Positions 42,292 through 50,805 of a stretch of 64,000 bases of DNA are shown in pieces; the first letter of the stretch is position 1; every line of letters starts with the position of its first letter. A program made the translations under genes and the position numbers. This DNA comes from CAVVAL01 sp963742725 (GTDB taxonomy: Bacteria > Actinomycetota > Actinomycetes > Mycobacteriales > Cryptosporangiaceae), in NCBI GenBank assembly GCA_963742725.1, contig CAVUMX010000004.1:992001-1056000 (forward strand), given 5' to 3'. The notes beneath the pieces were generated by a model. The model was given only the letters and a program-made list of their open reading frames with translations. It was not told the origin of the DNA and made no database searches.

Positions 42292-42450
42292 CCCACCCAC
42301 CGGGCCCGCCGCCGCCCTCAGCCACCGGGTGTGCCCGCTGCCCCGTCCGCCGGGCATGCTGCCGTTCTCAACCGCCGGGTGTGCCGCCGCCCGTCCACCG
42401 GGCCCGCCGCCGCCCTCAGCCACCGGGTGTGCCGCCGCCCGTCCACCGCG
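42292..42450. repeat. 48-49-bp tandem repeat upstream of comEA
   Basis: Units at 42292-42340, 42341-42389 and 42390-42437, then a partial. Each combines a CACCGGGCCCGCCG-like and a CACCGGGTGTGCC-like block. The 378-nt gap between degV and comEA otherwise shows only the comEA -10 box and no convincing gene. Confidence 0.75.
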
Positions 42451-42596
42451 CGCTCGCTGGCCCCCACCGTCGCCGTCGCGGCGGCCATACTCATCGGCCC
42501 TGTAGCAGATTTCGCGGGGTCGGCCGGAGTTGTCCACATTGGCTTTCGCCATCCACAGATCGGCGCTCGGCGCTCGTGGTGGCGGGTGCCCGCTCC

Positions 42597-42602
42597 TAGC
42601 GT
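42597..42602 (+). promoter_or_regulatory. -10 box of a probable leaderless promoter (comEA)
   Basis: TAGCGT ends 6 nt before GTG 42609, which marks the original comEA start even though the frame is now broken downstream. Confidence 0.5.
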
Positions 42603-42608
42603 CGAGCC

Positions 42609-42967
42609 GTGTTCCGACGACGACCTGGCCCCGACACCGAGGCGGCGGCGCGTGCCCGGCTGACCGGGCTCGCCCGGCCGCCCGGGCGGGAGCCCGTGCA
42701 CTGGATCCTGCCACCGGACGAGATCGGCGACCGCGCGGCCGCTGTCCCGTTCGCCGGCGACCGTGCCGCCGCTGTGTCGTCCGCCGGCGACCGCGCCACT
42801 GGCGTGCCGTCCGCCGGCGACCGCGCCGACTGGCGTGCCGTCCGCCGGCGACCGCGCCACTAGCGTGCCGTCCGCCGGCGACCGCGCCGCCGGTGTGCCG
42901 TTCCGCCGGTGACCGCGGTGGCGCGGCCGATGGTGGATCGCCGCCTGATAGTGGCCGGCTGAGCGGG
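42609..42967 (+). pseudogene. comEA: Frame-disrupted N-terminal part of comEA
   Basis: From GTG 42609 the frame reads FRRRPGPDTEAAARARLTG, then 10-residue repeats of GDRAxxVPSA type, and hits TAG at 42861-42863. Deleting the extra G at 42828 and the extra T at 42901-42902 restores one frame through the repeats into LSGVLPEALRGARLDPGRRG and the ComEA core. Two single-base insertions in the repeats therefore separate the start from the domains. Confidence 0.7.
42741..42922. repeat. 30-bp tandem repeat inside comEA
   Basis: Six units (42741, 42771, 42801, 42832, 42862, 42892), each with a GTCCGCCGGCGACCGCGCC core. Four are 30 bp and two are 31 bp, because of the insertions that break the frame. 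Confidence 0.9.
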
Positions 42968-43558
42968 GTGCTGCCGGAGGCGCTGCGCGGCGCGCGCCTG
43001 GATCCGGGTCGGCGCGGGGTGGTGGTCCTCGTATTGGTCGCCGTGGTCGCCGCTGCGGTCGCCGGGATCAGCATGTGGCGGGCACGTCCGTCGACCGAGC
43101 CGCTGGCTGCGCCTATCGCGGAGCAGACCGAGCCGGCGGCACAGCTGATCGTGGCCGTCGCTGGCAAGGTCCGAAAGCCAGGGGTCGTCCGGCTGCCGCC
43201 CGGCGCCAGGGTGGCCGATGCGGTGGCGGCGGCCGGTGGCGCGTTGCCTGGCGCTGATCTGGCGTCGGTGAACCTGGCGCGCAAGGTCGTCGACGGCGAG
43301 CAGGTGGTCGTGGGTGCTCCGGTCGCCGAGGGCGCTGTGGCGCCGGGTGCCGCACCGGCCGCCGGCGGGCGCCTCAACCTGAACACGGCGACCGTCGAGC
43401 AGTTCGACGCGTTGCCGGGCGTCGGGCCGGTGCTGGCGAAACGCCTGGTCGAGTACCGGACCGCACAGGGCGGATTCCGATCCGTCGACCAGCTACGCGA
43501 GGTCGACGGCATCGGAGAGAGCCGATTCCAGAAGCTGAAGGAGCTGGTGACGGCATGA
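42968..43558 (+). CDS. comEA: ComEA-type DNA-binding protein core (5' end disrupted)
   Basis: 196 aa if read from GTG 42968. Contains one membrane helix (VVVLVLVAVVAAAVAGISMW), a SLBB-like beta-grasp domain (IVAVAGKVRKPGVVRLPPG) and a C-terminal helix-hairpin-helix pair (LNLNTATVEQFDALPGVG, DGIGESRFQKLKEL). In competent bacteria ComEA binds incoming double-stranded DNA at the outer membrane face. All domains are intact downstream of the broken repeat region, so a shortened protein may still be made. The end overlaps comEC (ATGA). Confidence 0.85.
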   Translation: MLPEALRGARLDPGRRGVVVLVLVAVVAAAVAGISMWRARPSTEPLAAPIAEQTEPAAQLIVAVAGKVRKPGVVRLPPGARVADAVAAAGGALPGADLASVNLARKVVDGEQVVVGAPVAEGAVAPGAAPAAGGRLNLNTATVEQFDALPGVGPVLAKRLVEYRTAQGGFRSVDQLREVDGIGESRFQKLKELVTA

Positions 43559-45915
43559 CCTCTGTCCGTCCGGCCGATCGGGCTCCTGATCTGCGGCTCG
43601 TCGGCGCCGCGCTGGGTGCGTGGCTCAGCGCGCTGTGGGTGCTCGGCGGCGGTCCGGCCGGTGCTGCCATGACCGCAGCCGTCGCGGCGGTTCTCGCGCT
43701 GGGGTGCTGGTTGGCTGGCCGGACCCTGGCGGACCGTCGCCGAGCCGCCGCACACATCGCCGCCGCGGCGGCCGTCGGGATCGCGGCCGGCGCGGCGTGC
43801 TGCGGGCTGCACCTCGTCACCCGGGACGGCGGTCCGCTGACTCCACTGGCCGACCGGCGAAGCGCGGCCGTGCTGGACCTGGTCGTCCGTGACGATCCCC
43901 GTCCGGTGCGAGGTGGTTCCAGCGCGCGCCGGGCGTACGTGGTGCCAGCCGGTCTGGTCGCTGTCGAGCACGCTGGCGAGCGTCACGTCGCTGGCGGCCG
44001 CGTACTCGTCCTGGCGACCGACGACGGTTGGCGCCGCCTGTTGCCTGGTCAGCGTGTCCGCGCGGAGGGCAGGCTCGCGCCGCCGCGCGGTGGTGACCTG
44101 ACGGCGGCGGTGCTCAGCGCGCGCGGCGGTCCGCGGCGGGTCGGGGCGCCGCCCTGGTACCAGCGGGCCGCCGGATCGCTCCGGGCTGGCCTCCAGGACG
44201 CGTGCTCCGGGCTGCCGCCGGAAGCCGGCGGGCTCCTGCCCGGCCTGGTCGTCGGCGATGTCAGCCGGCTGGACCCGTCCGTCGAGGAGGCGTTCCAGGC
44301 GACCGGTATGACCCACCTTGTCGCCGTCAGTGGCAGCAACGTCGCGATCGTGTGCGGCCTCGTCCTGCTGCTGGCCCGATGGTGCCGTGCCGGCCCGCGC
44401 ACTGCCGCGCTGCTCGCTGGGCTGACGCTCGTGGGGTTCGTGATCCTCGTCCGGCCGTCGCCGAGTGTGCTGCGCGCAAGTCTGATGGGCGCGATCGCTC
44501 TGGTGGCGCTCGCGGCGAGCAGGCCACGGGCGGCGATTCCCGGGCTCGGCGCGGCGGTTCTCGTCCTGGTGCTGGTCGACCCCGCGCTGGCGCGGTCGCC
44601 TGGCTTCACGTTGTCGGTCTGCGCGACGGCGGGTCTCCTGCTGATCGCACCAGGCTGGCGGGACGCGTTGCGTCGCCGGCGCGTTCCGCCCGGGCTGGCC
44701 GAGGCGCTCGCCGTGCCGGCGGCGGCGCAGGCCGCGTGCGCGCCGGTCATCGCGGCGATGACCGGCACGATCAGCGCGTCGGCGATCCCGGCGAACCTGC
44801 TCGCGGTGCCGGCGATCGCGCCGGCGACGGTGCTCGGGGTGCTCGCCGCCGTCGTGTCGCCGGTCAGTCCGTGGTTGGCCGAGGTGTTGGCGTGGCTGGC
44901 GTCCTGGCCGGCGCGGTGGTTGGTCGCTGTCGCGGACGGCGGCGCGAACCTGCCCGGCGGGACGCTTCCCTGGCCGGGCGGCGTGATGGGCGGTCTCCTG
45001 CTGGCAGGCGTGCTGGTCGCGCTGCTGGCGCTCGGGCGATGGCCCGCGGCGCGGCGGGTGATCATCGCGGTGGTCGCCGCAGGGGTGCTCGTCGCGGTGC
45101 CGATCCGGTTGATGGCCCCGGGCTGGCCGCCGCCCGGCTGGGTCGCGATCGGCTGTGACGTCGGCCAGGGTGACGCGGTCGTACTCCGGGCCGCGCAAGG
45201 CGCCGCGGTGGTCGTCGACACCGGCCCGGATCCGCGCCCCGTCGACCAGTGCCTGCGCCGGCTCGGTATCGAGTCCGTGCCGCTCCTGGTGCTGAGCCAT
45301 CCGCACGCCGACCACCTGGGCGGGATCGACGGCGTGTTCCGCGGGCGGCGGGTCGGCGCGGTCGTCGTCGGCCCCCTGACGGGTCAGACCGCCGGCGAAC
45401 GGACGCTGTCGGCGGTGACCCGGCGCCATCGGGTGCCGGTCGTCGCGCCGGCGGTCGGGCAGTCGTACACGGTCGGCGCCGTCCGGCTGAAGATCATCGG
45501 GCCGCCGCAGCCATTCCACGGCACCCGATCGGATCCGAACAACAACTCACTCGTCGTGCTGGCGACCGTGCGCGGCGTATCGGTGCTGCTCACCGGCGAC
45601 GCCGAACACGAGGCGCAGCGCGCGCTCGTCGCGTCGGGCACGCCGCTGCGAGCGGACGTGCTGAAGGTGCCCCACCACGGCTCTGCCTACTCCGACCGGG
45701 CGTTTCTCGGCGAGGTCCGGCCGCGCGCGGCGCTCGTGGAGGTCGGCACCGGCAACGACTACGGGCATCCGAATCCCGGCGTCCTGTCGTACCTGCGGCG
45801 AGGCGGTGCCCGGATCCTCCGCACCGATCGGGACGGCGACGTGGCCGTCCTCATCCAGGACGGGCGGATCGGGGTGGCCACCCGTGGCCCCGACATCGGG
45901 ACACCGGACCCATGA
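43555..45915 (+). CDS. comEC: ComEC/Rec2 family DNA uptake channel
   Basis: 786 aa, about ten to twelve hydrophobic segments. Order: N-terminal soluble OB-like DUF4131 region with helices, the ComEC channel domain around HLVAVSGSNVAIVCGL, and a C-terminal metallo-beta-lactamase-like domain (VGQGDAVVL, LSHPHADHLGG, LTGDAEHEAQ, LKVPHHGS). Moves single-stranded DNA through the membrane. Present in many actinobacteria without proven competence. Overlaps comEA by 4 bp. Confidence 0.95.
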   Translation: MTSVRPADRAPDLRLVGAALGAWLSALWVLGGGPAGAAMTAAVAAVLALGCWLAGRTLADRRRAAAHIAAAAAVGIAAGAACCGLHLVTRDGGPLTPLADRRSAAVLDLVVRDDPRPVRGGSSARRAYVVPAGLVAVEHAGERHVAGGRVLVLATDDGWRRLLPGQRVRAEGRLAPPRGGDLTAAVLSARGGPRRVGAPPWYQRAAGSLRAGLQDACSGLPPEAGGLLPGLVVGDVSRLDPSVEEAFQATGMTHLVAVSGSNVAIVCGLVLLLARWCRAGPRTAALLAGLTLVGFVILVRPSPSVLRASLMGAIALVALAASRPRAAIPGLGAAVLVLVLVDPALARSPGFTLSVCATAGLLLIAPGWRDALRRRRVPPGLAEALAVPAAAQAACAPVIAAMTGTISASAIPANLLAVPAIAPATVLGVLAAVVSPVSPWLAEVLAWLASWPARWLVAVADGGANLPGGTLPWPGGVMGGLLLAGVLVALLALGRWPAARRVIIAVVAAGVLVAVPIRLMAPGWPPPGWVAIGCDVGQGDAVVLRAAQGAAVVVDTGPDPRPVDQCLRRLGIESVPLLVLSHPHADHLGGIDGVFRGRRVGAVVVGPLTGQTAGERTLSAVTRRHRVPVVAPAVGQSYTVGAVRLKIIGPPQPFHGTRSDPNNNSLVVLATVRGVSVLLTGDAEHEAQRALVASGTPLRADVLKVPHHGSAYSDRAFLGEVRPRAALVEVGTGNDYGHPNPGVLSYLRRGGARILRTDRDGDVAVLIQDGRIGVATRGPDIGTPDP

Positions 45916-45943
45916 CCACGACACCGCGTGGGACGATGACGCC

Positions 45944-46909
45944 ATGCCCCGGTCAGTGCCCGCGCCGCTACACCTCGTACTCGGAGAGGAAGAGTTTCTC
46001 GCAGCCAGAGCCGTGTCCGAGATCGTCGCGGCGACCAAGGCGATCGAGCCCGATGCCGACATACGTCACCTCGACGCGAACCAGTTGTCGGTCGGCGAGC
46101 TGTCCGAGTTGTTCAGCCCGTCCCTGTTCGGGGAGCGGCGTGTCGTCGTGCTCCGCAACGGCCAGGACGCACCCAAGGACGTGGCCACCGCACTGCTCTC
46201 CTACGCCAGCGAGCCCGTCGAAGAGGTCGTGCTGGTCGTCACCCACCCGGGCGCCGCCAAGGGGAAGGCGCTCGCCGACGGACTGCGTGCTGCCGGCGCC
46301 GCTGTGGTTCCCTGCGCCAAGATCACCAAGCAGCGTGAGCGGTTGACGTTCGTCCGGGGAGAGGTGACCCGGCACGGTGGCCGCTGCACGGAGGAAACCG
46401 CGGCGCTGATCCTCGACACGATTGGCAACGACCTCCGCGAACTGGCGTCCGTCTGCGGCCAGCTCGTCGCTGATACGGGCGGTGCCGTCACCAACGACGC
46501 CGTGACCCGGTACCACCGGGGGCGTGCTGAGGTGTCCGGCTTCACCGTCGCGGACGCGGCCATGGTGGGCGATGCCGCCGGGGCGCTCGAAGCGTTGCGA
46601 TGGGCGTTGTCCGTCGGTGTCGACCCGGTACCGATCGCCGACGCACTCGCGGACGGCGTCCGGACGATCGCGCGGGTGGCCGGCGCCGGACGTGGCAACG
46701 CGTACCAGCTCGCCAGCTCCCTCGGCATGCCGCCGTGGAAGGTCGAACGTGCCCAGCGCCAGGGTCGAGGTTGGACACCGCACGGCCTGGCGAGTGCCAT
46801 GCGCGCGGCCGCGAACGTCAACGGCGAGGTCAAGGGTGGCGCCGACGACCGGGTGTACGCACTGGAACGGGCAGTCCTGGCGATAACGGAGGCACGAGGA
46901 CAGCGCTGA
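45944..46909 (+). CDS. holA: DNA polymerase III subunit delta
   Basis: 321 aa from ATG 45944, 6 nt after a GACGAT box. HolA pattern: LVLGEEEFLAARAV at the N-terminus, LFGERRVVVLRN, then the helical collar domain with LASSLGMPPWKVERAQRQGRGW. Clamp-loader subunit that opens the beta clamp. Its stop overlaps the next start (TGATG). The position after comEC is the standard actinobacterial one. Confidence 0.94.
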   Translation: MPRSVPAPLHLVLGEEEFLAARAVSEIVAATKAIEPDADIRHLDANQLSVGELSELFSPSLFGERRVVVLRNGQDAPKDVATALLSYASEPVEEVVLVVTHPGAAKGKALADGLRAAGAAVVPCAKITKQRERLTFVRGEVTRHGGRCTEETAALILDTIGNDLRELASVCGQLVADTGGAVTNDAVTRYHRGRAEVSGFTVADAAMVGDAAGALEALRWALSVGVDPVPIADALADGVRTIARVAGAGRGNAYQLASSLGMPPWKVERAQRQGRGWTPHGLASAMRAAANVNGEVKGGADDRVYALERAVLAITEARGQR

Positions 46910-48222
46910 TGGGTAGGCACTCGAACCGGGAACCAGGCGTCCAACGGTCACGTCCGCTGTACGCCCGCGCGCTCAGGCTCCAGCACATACGGCCTGGCGG
47001 TGTCGCGTGCTTCGCGTTCTTCGAGGGCATGATCGCGATCGCCGTGGTGCTCGCCCTCGTCGGCTTCGTGACGTGGTGGGCCGTCCTCGTCCTGCCGGTC
47101 TGCGTGGCGGCCATGGTCAAGCTCAACGACCTGGTCGCAGGTCGGCTCGCGCACGGGAGCGCGGGGCGGCGGCAGGCTGACCCTTCAGCCACTGTGAGAT
47201 CGGATCGCGCCCGGCCGCCGGCAGTCCGAGCGGAGGCCGTACCGGAGCGCGGCGCTCCAACTGCCCGCGCTGACAGCCGTCCGGCCGCTGGTGGGTCGCC
47301 ATCCACGGTTCGTCGCGATGCCGCCGCCGGCGCTGGCCGTAGGCGATCCAGCCCCGTCTCGGACGAGCAGCCCGCCACGGGACCTGGCGTTTCGGCGCTG
47401 CCCCAGCAGGGCCTCGACGGTGCACCAGCGGTAGACGCCTCCGGTCGTTCACAGCCGGCCACTGCCAGCGCGCCCACCAGTGACGCAGGGGCCGACGAAC
47501 AGGCGCCCACCGTCAGCGACGTCCCCGACCGGGCTGACTCGTCCGGAACGGGCCGTAGGGGAGTCCTCCGCGGTGCCGCCACCACGGACGACCTGGCGCC
47601 CGCCGAGCCTGACGACGTTCCCGATCAGCTGGACGACTTCCTGTCCGACATCCAGGACGACGGCAAGCCGCTCAGCCCCGACGACGCCTCGGTCGAGCCT
47701 CCGCCCCCACCGCCCGGTCGCACTCGCGGCCGAACGGCCCCAGCAACCGACCGCGCACCCCGCCGGACCGAGCCCACCCGCGACGCCGGACCGGGCCGGA
47801 CAGCGCGCGCCCACGACTCCTCACCCGGCCGGACTGGGCATGCCCGCGACTCCGCACCCGGTAGAACCGGTCCAGCCACCGACGACGGGTCGGCTCCGGC
47901 CGATGGCGCGACGGCCCGGCCCGATCCGGCCGTCGATGGCGCACTGGGTCGGCCCGATCCGGCCGTTGACAGTGCACCTGGCCGGCCCGATTCGGCCGTT
48001 GACGGTGCACCTGGCCGGACCAGGCGTGCCCGCGACACCCCACCCGGCGGCAAAGGCGGCGCCCTGGACGCCGGCCCAGGCGGCAAGGGCCGTGCCCGTG
48101 ATGCTGGATCGGCCGGCAAGGGCCATGCCCTGGACGCTGGCCCGGGTGGCAAAGGCCGTGCCCTCGACCCTGGGCCGGGTGGACAGGTCGAGGACGATGA
48201 CGCCGCACCAGGGCACGACTAG
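46909..48222 (+). CDS. Membrane protein with long disordered, repeat-rich tail
   Basis: 437 aa from ATG 46909, coupled to holA. Two close hydrophobic segments at about 30-70 (FFEGMIAIAVVLALVGFVTWWAVL region) form a hairpin. The remaining 360 residues are disordered: Pro/Ala/Arg, an acidic middle (DDVPDQLDDFLSDIQDD), then repeats of PGRTxxARD, GRPDxAVDxAPG and DAGPGGKGxA type, the last with collagen-like GPGGKG triplets. No enzyme motif. It may be a cell-envelope or cytoskeletal scaffold; function unknown. Confidence 0.75.
   Translation: MGRHSNREPGVQRSRPLYARALRLQHIRPGGVACFAFFEGMIAIAVVLALVGFVTWWAVLVLPVCVAAMVKLNDLVAGRLAHGSAGRRQADPSATVRSDRARPPAVRAEAVPERGAPTARADSRPAAGGSPSTVRRDAAAGAGRRRSSPVSDEQPATGPGVSALPQQGLDGAPAVDASGRSQPATASAPTSDAGADEQAPTVSDVPDRADSSGTGRRGVLRGAATTDDLAPAEPDDVPDQLDDFLSDIQDDGKPLSPDDASVEPPPPPPGRTRGRTAPATDRAPRRTEPTRDAGPGRTARAHDSSPGRTGHARDSAPGRTGPATDDGSAPADGATARPDPAVDGALGRPDPAVDSAPGRPDSAVDGAPGRTRRARDTPPGGKGGALDAGPGGKGRARDAGSAGKGHALDAGPGGKGRALDPGPGGQVEDDDAAPGHD
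47923..48185. repeat. Coding tandem repeats at the 3' end of the 46909 gene
   Basis: Repeated GGCCCGATCCGGCCGT units (about 36-nt spacing, three copies), then GGCCCGGGTGGCAAAGGC-like units (about 30-nt spacing, four to five copies). All keep the reading frame. Confidence 0.7.
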
Positions 48223-48253
48223 GTACCTGGTGCCGAGGCGTGACCGATGAGGG

Positions 48254-48610
48254 TCAGAGCGGGTTGAGACGGGCCTTGAGCAGGCAGAACTCATTGCCTT
48301 CGGGGTCGGCCAGGACGTGCCACTGCTCCTGCCCTGTCTGGCCGATGTCGGCCGGGCGCGCACCGGGCTTCAGCAGGCGTTCGAGTTCGGCGTCCTGATC
48401 GCGGTCCGTGGCGTTGACATCGATGTGCAGCCGGGATTTGCCCTTCTCCGGCTCGTCCCTGCGACTGAGGAAGATCGTCGGCTGCGGACCGCCGAACCCT
48501 TCGCGTGGCCCGATCTCCACCGAGCCGTCGTCCTCGCGATCGAGAACGACGAAGTCCAGGACCTCGCACCAGAACCGCGCCAGCACCTCAGGGTCGCGGC
48601 AACCGAGCAC
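48254..48610 (-). CDS. VOC (glyoxalase/bleomycin-resistance fold) protein
   Basis: 118 aa from GTG 48610, about 8 nt after a TATCTA box. A single VOC module: GCRDPEVLARFWCEVLDF at the start, RLHIDVNATDRD with the metal-ligand His, and HVLADPEGNEFCLL at the end. The family includes glyoxalases, dioxygenases and antibiotic-binding proteins; the ligand is not predictable. It lies antisense between holA operon genes and rpsT. The 461-nt region upstream (48611-49071) shows GC-rich repeats and a hairpin but no credible gene. Confidence 0.85.
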   Translation of the reverse strand: MLGCRDPEVLARFWCEVLDFVVLDREDDGSVEIGPREGFGGPQPTIFLSRRDEPEKGKSRLHIDVNATDRDQDAELERLLKPGARPADIGQTGQEQWHVLADPEGNEFCLLKARLNPL

Positions 48611-49017
48611 GAGCTCACTAGATACGACACGCCATTGACGAACCCACTCTCAGCCTGGGAACTGCCGGGCGGCCACACACGACCTCGTGGGCTCCCAGCA
48701 GCGAGAACAACCCCGCGACCGGACTGAATGAGATCAGCACGGGCGAAATGATTTCCGCGCCGACCCTGTCCGGGCAGCCCGGCAAGCCGTTGGCCCTGCG
48801 GTACGGCAGCTGACAATGAGGCGGGCCGTGGGCCGCCCGCCGGTTTCGCCCGCGACGCGGGTCAGGACAACCCGGCGGGCGCCGGCGTCCGCGCGGACAA
48901 ACCCGGCAGGCGCCGGCGCCTGCGAGGACCCGCGCGGCAGGCGCCGGCCAGTGCGCGCGTATCCAGCGCCTAATCGGGCGCCGCGACAGCGCGGTCCGCA
49001 TTAGCGGCGGACACACC

Positions 49018-49051
49018 AACGAGGCCGACCCCGTCCGGGGCCGGCCTCGTT
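49018..49051 (-). terminator. Hairpin terminator of rpsT
   Basis: AACGAGGCCGACCCC and GGGGCCGGCCTCGTT pair with one mismatch over GTCC, 21 nt past the rpsT stop. Confidence 0.75.
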
Positions 49052-49071
49052 GAGAAATGCTCAGGTGCGGA

Positions 49072-49332
49072 TCAGAGCCCGGCGGCGCGCTGCGCCATCG
49101 CCGACTTCTTGTTCGCAGCCTGGTTCTTGTGGATGACGCCCTTGCTCACGGCCTTGTCCAGCGCGCGGGACGCGGTGTGCAGCTCGGCGGCCACAGCGTC
49201 GCGGTCGCCCGCGTCGGCAGCGGTGCGGAACCGCTTGATGGCGGTCTTCAGCGACGACTTGACGGCCTTGTTACGCAGGCGCGCCTTCTCGTTGGTCTTG
49301 ATGCGCTTGATCTGGGACTTGATGTTCGCCAC
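49072..49332 (-). CDS. rpsT: 30S ribosomal protein S20
   Basis: 86 aa from GTG 49332; the frame extends upstream but the family starts ANIKSQIKRIKTNEKARLRNK. Typical S20: basic three-helix bundle ending KNQAANKKSAMAQRAAGL. Opposite strand to holA and lepA, as in mycobacteria. Its own hairpin terminator follows. Confidence 0.96.
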   Translation of the reverse strand: MANIKSQIKRIKTNEKARLRNKAVKSSLKTAIKRFRTAADAGDRDAVAAELHTASRALDKAVSKGVIHKNQAANKKSAMAQRAAGL

Positions 49333-49561
49333 GCGAAAGCCTCGGTTTACTCGTCGGATAGATCTCGGCTGGCGGGCATGCATCAAAAGGGCGCTGCCAC
49401 GCGCGAGAAGTCAGACTACCAGCCGGACGACGACCGGATCAAAACGGCGCACCCCACGCCGACGGCCAGGCGTGCGCGCACCGGATACCCGGACGGGGTG
49501 CGCACGCCTGTCACCCCACCGTGCGCGCGCCGGGACAGCCGGACGGGGGTTCGTCCGCCCG

Positions 49562-50029
49562 TCACCGGACCGTGCGCGCGCTCGGCCCCGGCCGGACGCG
49601 GATCTCCCGGGGCGATTCCAGTGGATGCCCGTCCTCGCAGGTCAACTGCGGCTGGACGAGCGCTCCGCAGTCGGCGTGTTCCAGCCGCACCGGTGGACCT
49701 TCCGGGTCGGCGAGATGCCTGTCGCCGAAGGCCATGATCGCGATGACCACGGGCTGAAGGTCCCATCCCATCGGTGTCAGGCGGTATTCGTGCCGGGCGC
49801 GCCGGCCGGGCTCCCGGTATGGCTCGCGGGTGAGAAGTCCGTTGCGTACGAGTTCGTCCAGTCGTTTGGTGAGGACTGTCGGCGCGATGCCGAGGTGACG
49901 GTGGAGATCGTCGAATCGCCGCACCCCGTTGAACGCCTCGCGCAGCACGAGCAGCGACCAGCGGTCGCCGACCAGGCCCAGGGTGCGCGCCACGGTGCAG
50001 TTCCCGGTGTCGAAATCCAGCCACTCCAT
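49562..50029 (-). CDS. HxlR family transcription regulator (single domain)
   Basis: 155 aa from ATG 50029. HxlR winged helix: CTVARTLGLVGDRWSLLVLREAFNGVRRFDDLHRHLGI (discontinuous) then LTKRLDELVRNGLLTREPY and HEYRLTPMGWDL. The N-terminal Cys could act as a redox sensor. Two further cysteines follow in ADCGALVQPQLTCEDG. Divergent from a PaaI-like thioesterase with an inverted repeat between them, so it probably represses that gene. Confidence 0.9.
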   Translation of the reverse strand: MEWLDFDTGNCTVARTLGLVGDRWSLLVLREAFNGVRRFDDLHRHLGIAPTVLTKRLDELVRNGLLTREPYREPGRRARHEYRLTPMGWDLQPVVIAIMAFGDRHLADPEGPPVRLEHADCGALVQPQLTCEDGHPLESPREIRVRPGPSARTVR

Positions 50030-50042
50030 GCCGCCCAGCCTA

Positions 50043-50088
50043 GCTGACTATTGACAAGCAAGTCAGCATCTGGCTACGTTTCACGTAG
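50043..50088. promoter_or_regulatory. Candidate HxlR operator between regulator and thioesterase
   Basis: GCTGACT (50043-50049) and AGTCAGC (50061-50067) form perfect 7-bp arms over 11 nt. A second repeat, CTACGT-TTC-ACGTAG, is at 50074-50088. Confidence 0.55.
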
Positions 50089-50143
50089 TCAGCACGTGCT
50101 CGCCAGCGACGCGAGCTGGGGCAAGGCCAGAGGGAGGCAAGGC

Positions 50144-50578
50144 ATGACGACGACCGTCGACGAGGTGGTGAGGTTCCTCACGACTCCGAAGCCGGGAGAG
50201 GCGGGGGAGTTCGCGGCCGGCACGGGCCTGGTGCTCACCGAGGTCACCGGTGAACGCGTCACCGGCCACATCGACCTCGGACCGCGCCACCACACGCCGT
50301 TCGGCGTCGTGCACGGCGGCCTCTACGCCACCGTGGTCGAGACCGTCTGCAGTGTGGGCGCGTCAGTCGCGGTGTCCGAGCTCGGCCAGTTCGCTGTCGG
50401 CGTGCACAACGCCACCGATTTCCTCCGCTCGACCACCGGCGGCCGCGCGGATGTCGTCGCCGAAGCGGTGATGCAGGGCCGCACCCAGCAACTCTGGCAG
50501 GTCTCGATCACCCGGGCCGACGGCAAGGAACTGGCGCGCGGCACGCTCCGGCTGCAGAACATCCCACTCCAACGCTGA
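50144..50578 (+). CDS. PaaI-type hotdog-fold thioesterase
   Basis: 144 aa from ATG 50144 (AGGGAGG six bases upstream). Hotdog motif HHTPFGVVHGGLYATVVETVCSVGA (discontinuous) with the conserved His-Gly-Gly and catalytic Glu. Later VGVHNATDFLRS and LWQVSITRADGKELARGTLRL are typical. Hydrolyses acyl- or aryl-CoA thioesters. Probably regulated by the divergent HxlR protein. Confidence 0.9.
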   Translation: MTTTVDEVVRFLTTPKPGEAGEFAAGTGLVLTEVTGERVTGHIDLGPRHHTPFGVVHGGLYATVVETVCSVGASVAVSELGQFAVGVHNATDFLRSTTGGRADVVAEAVMQGRTQQLWQVSITRADGKELARGTLRLQNIPLQR

Positions 50579-50805
50579 CCCCACGATCCCCACCGGTCGG
50601 ATCGTGCACCCTGACTCCGCGATCCCACCGGTCGCACCGCCAGCGGCCGGCGCAGGCCCGACGGGCGCAGCCTCGGCGGCCACCGGTGAGCGAGCCACAC
50701 GGTGAGCGAGCCGCACGGGCGCCCAGCGCGAGGCTGTCACAGCGCGTGTAGCTCGACGGCATGGCAGGCCACCGCACCCAGCGGCCGCCAGCTCGGCGCC
50801 GGCGG

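Noticed and set aside
42331..42663. Small open frames between degV and comEA
   Set aside because: They translate the 48-bp tandem repeat and show no initiation signal or family resemblance.
48611..49019. Minus-strand frame of 133 codons between the VOC gene and rpsT
   Set aside because: Composition is Arg/Pro/Ala shadow-like, it has no clear start site, and it overlaps the rpsT terminator region.
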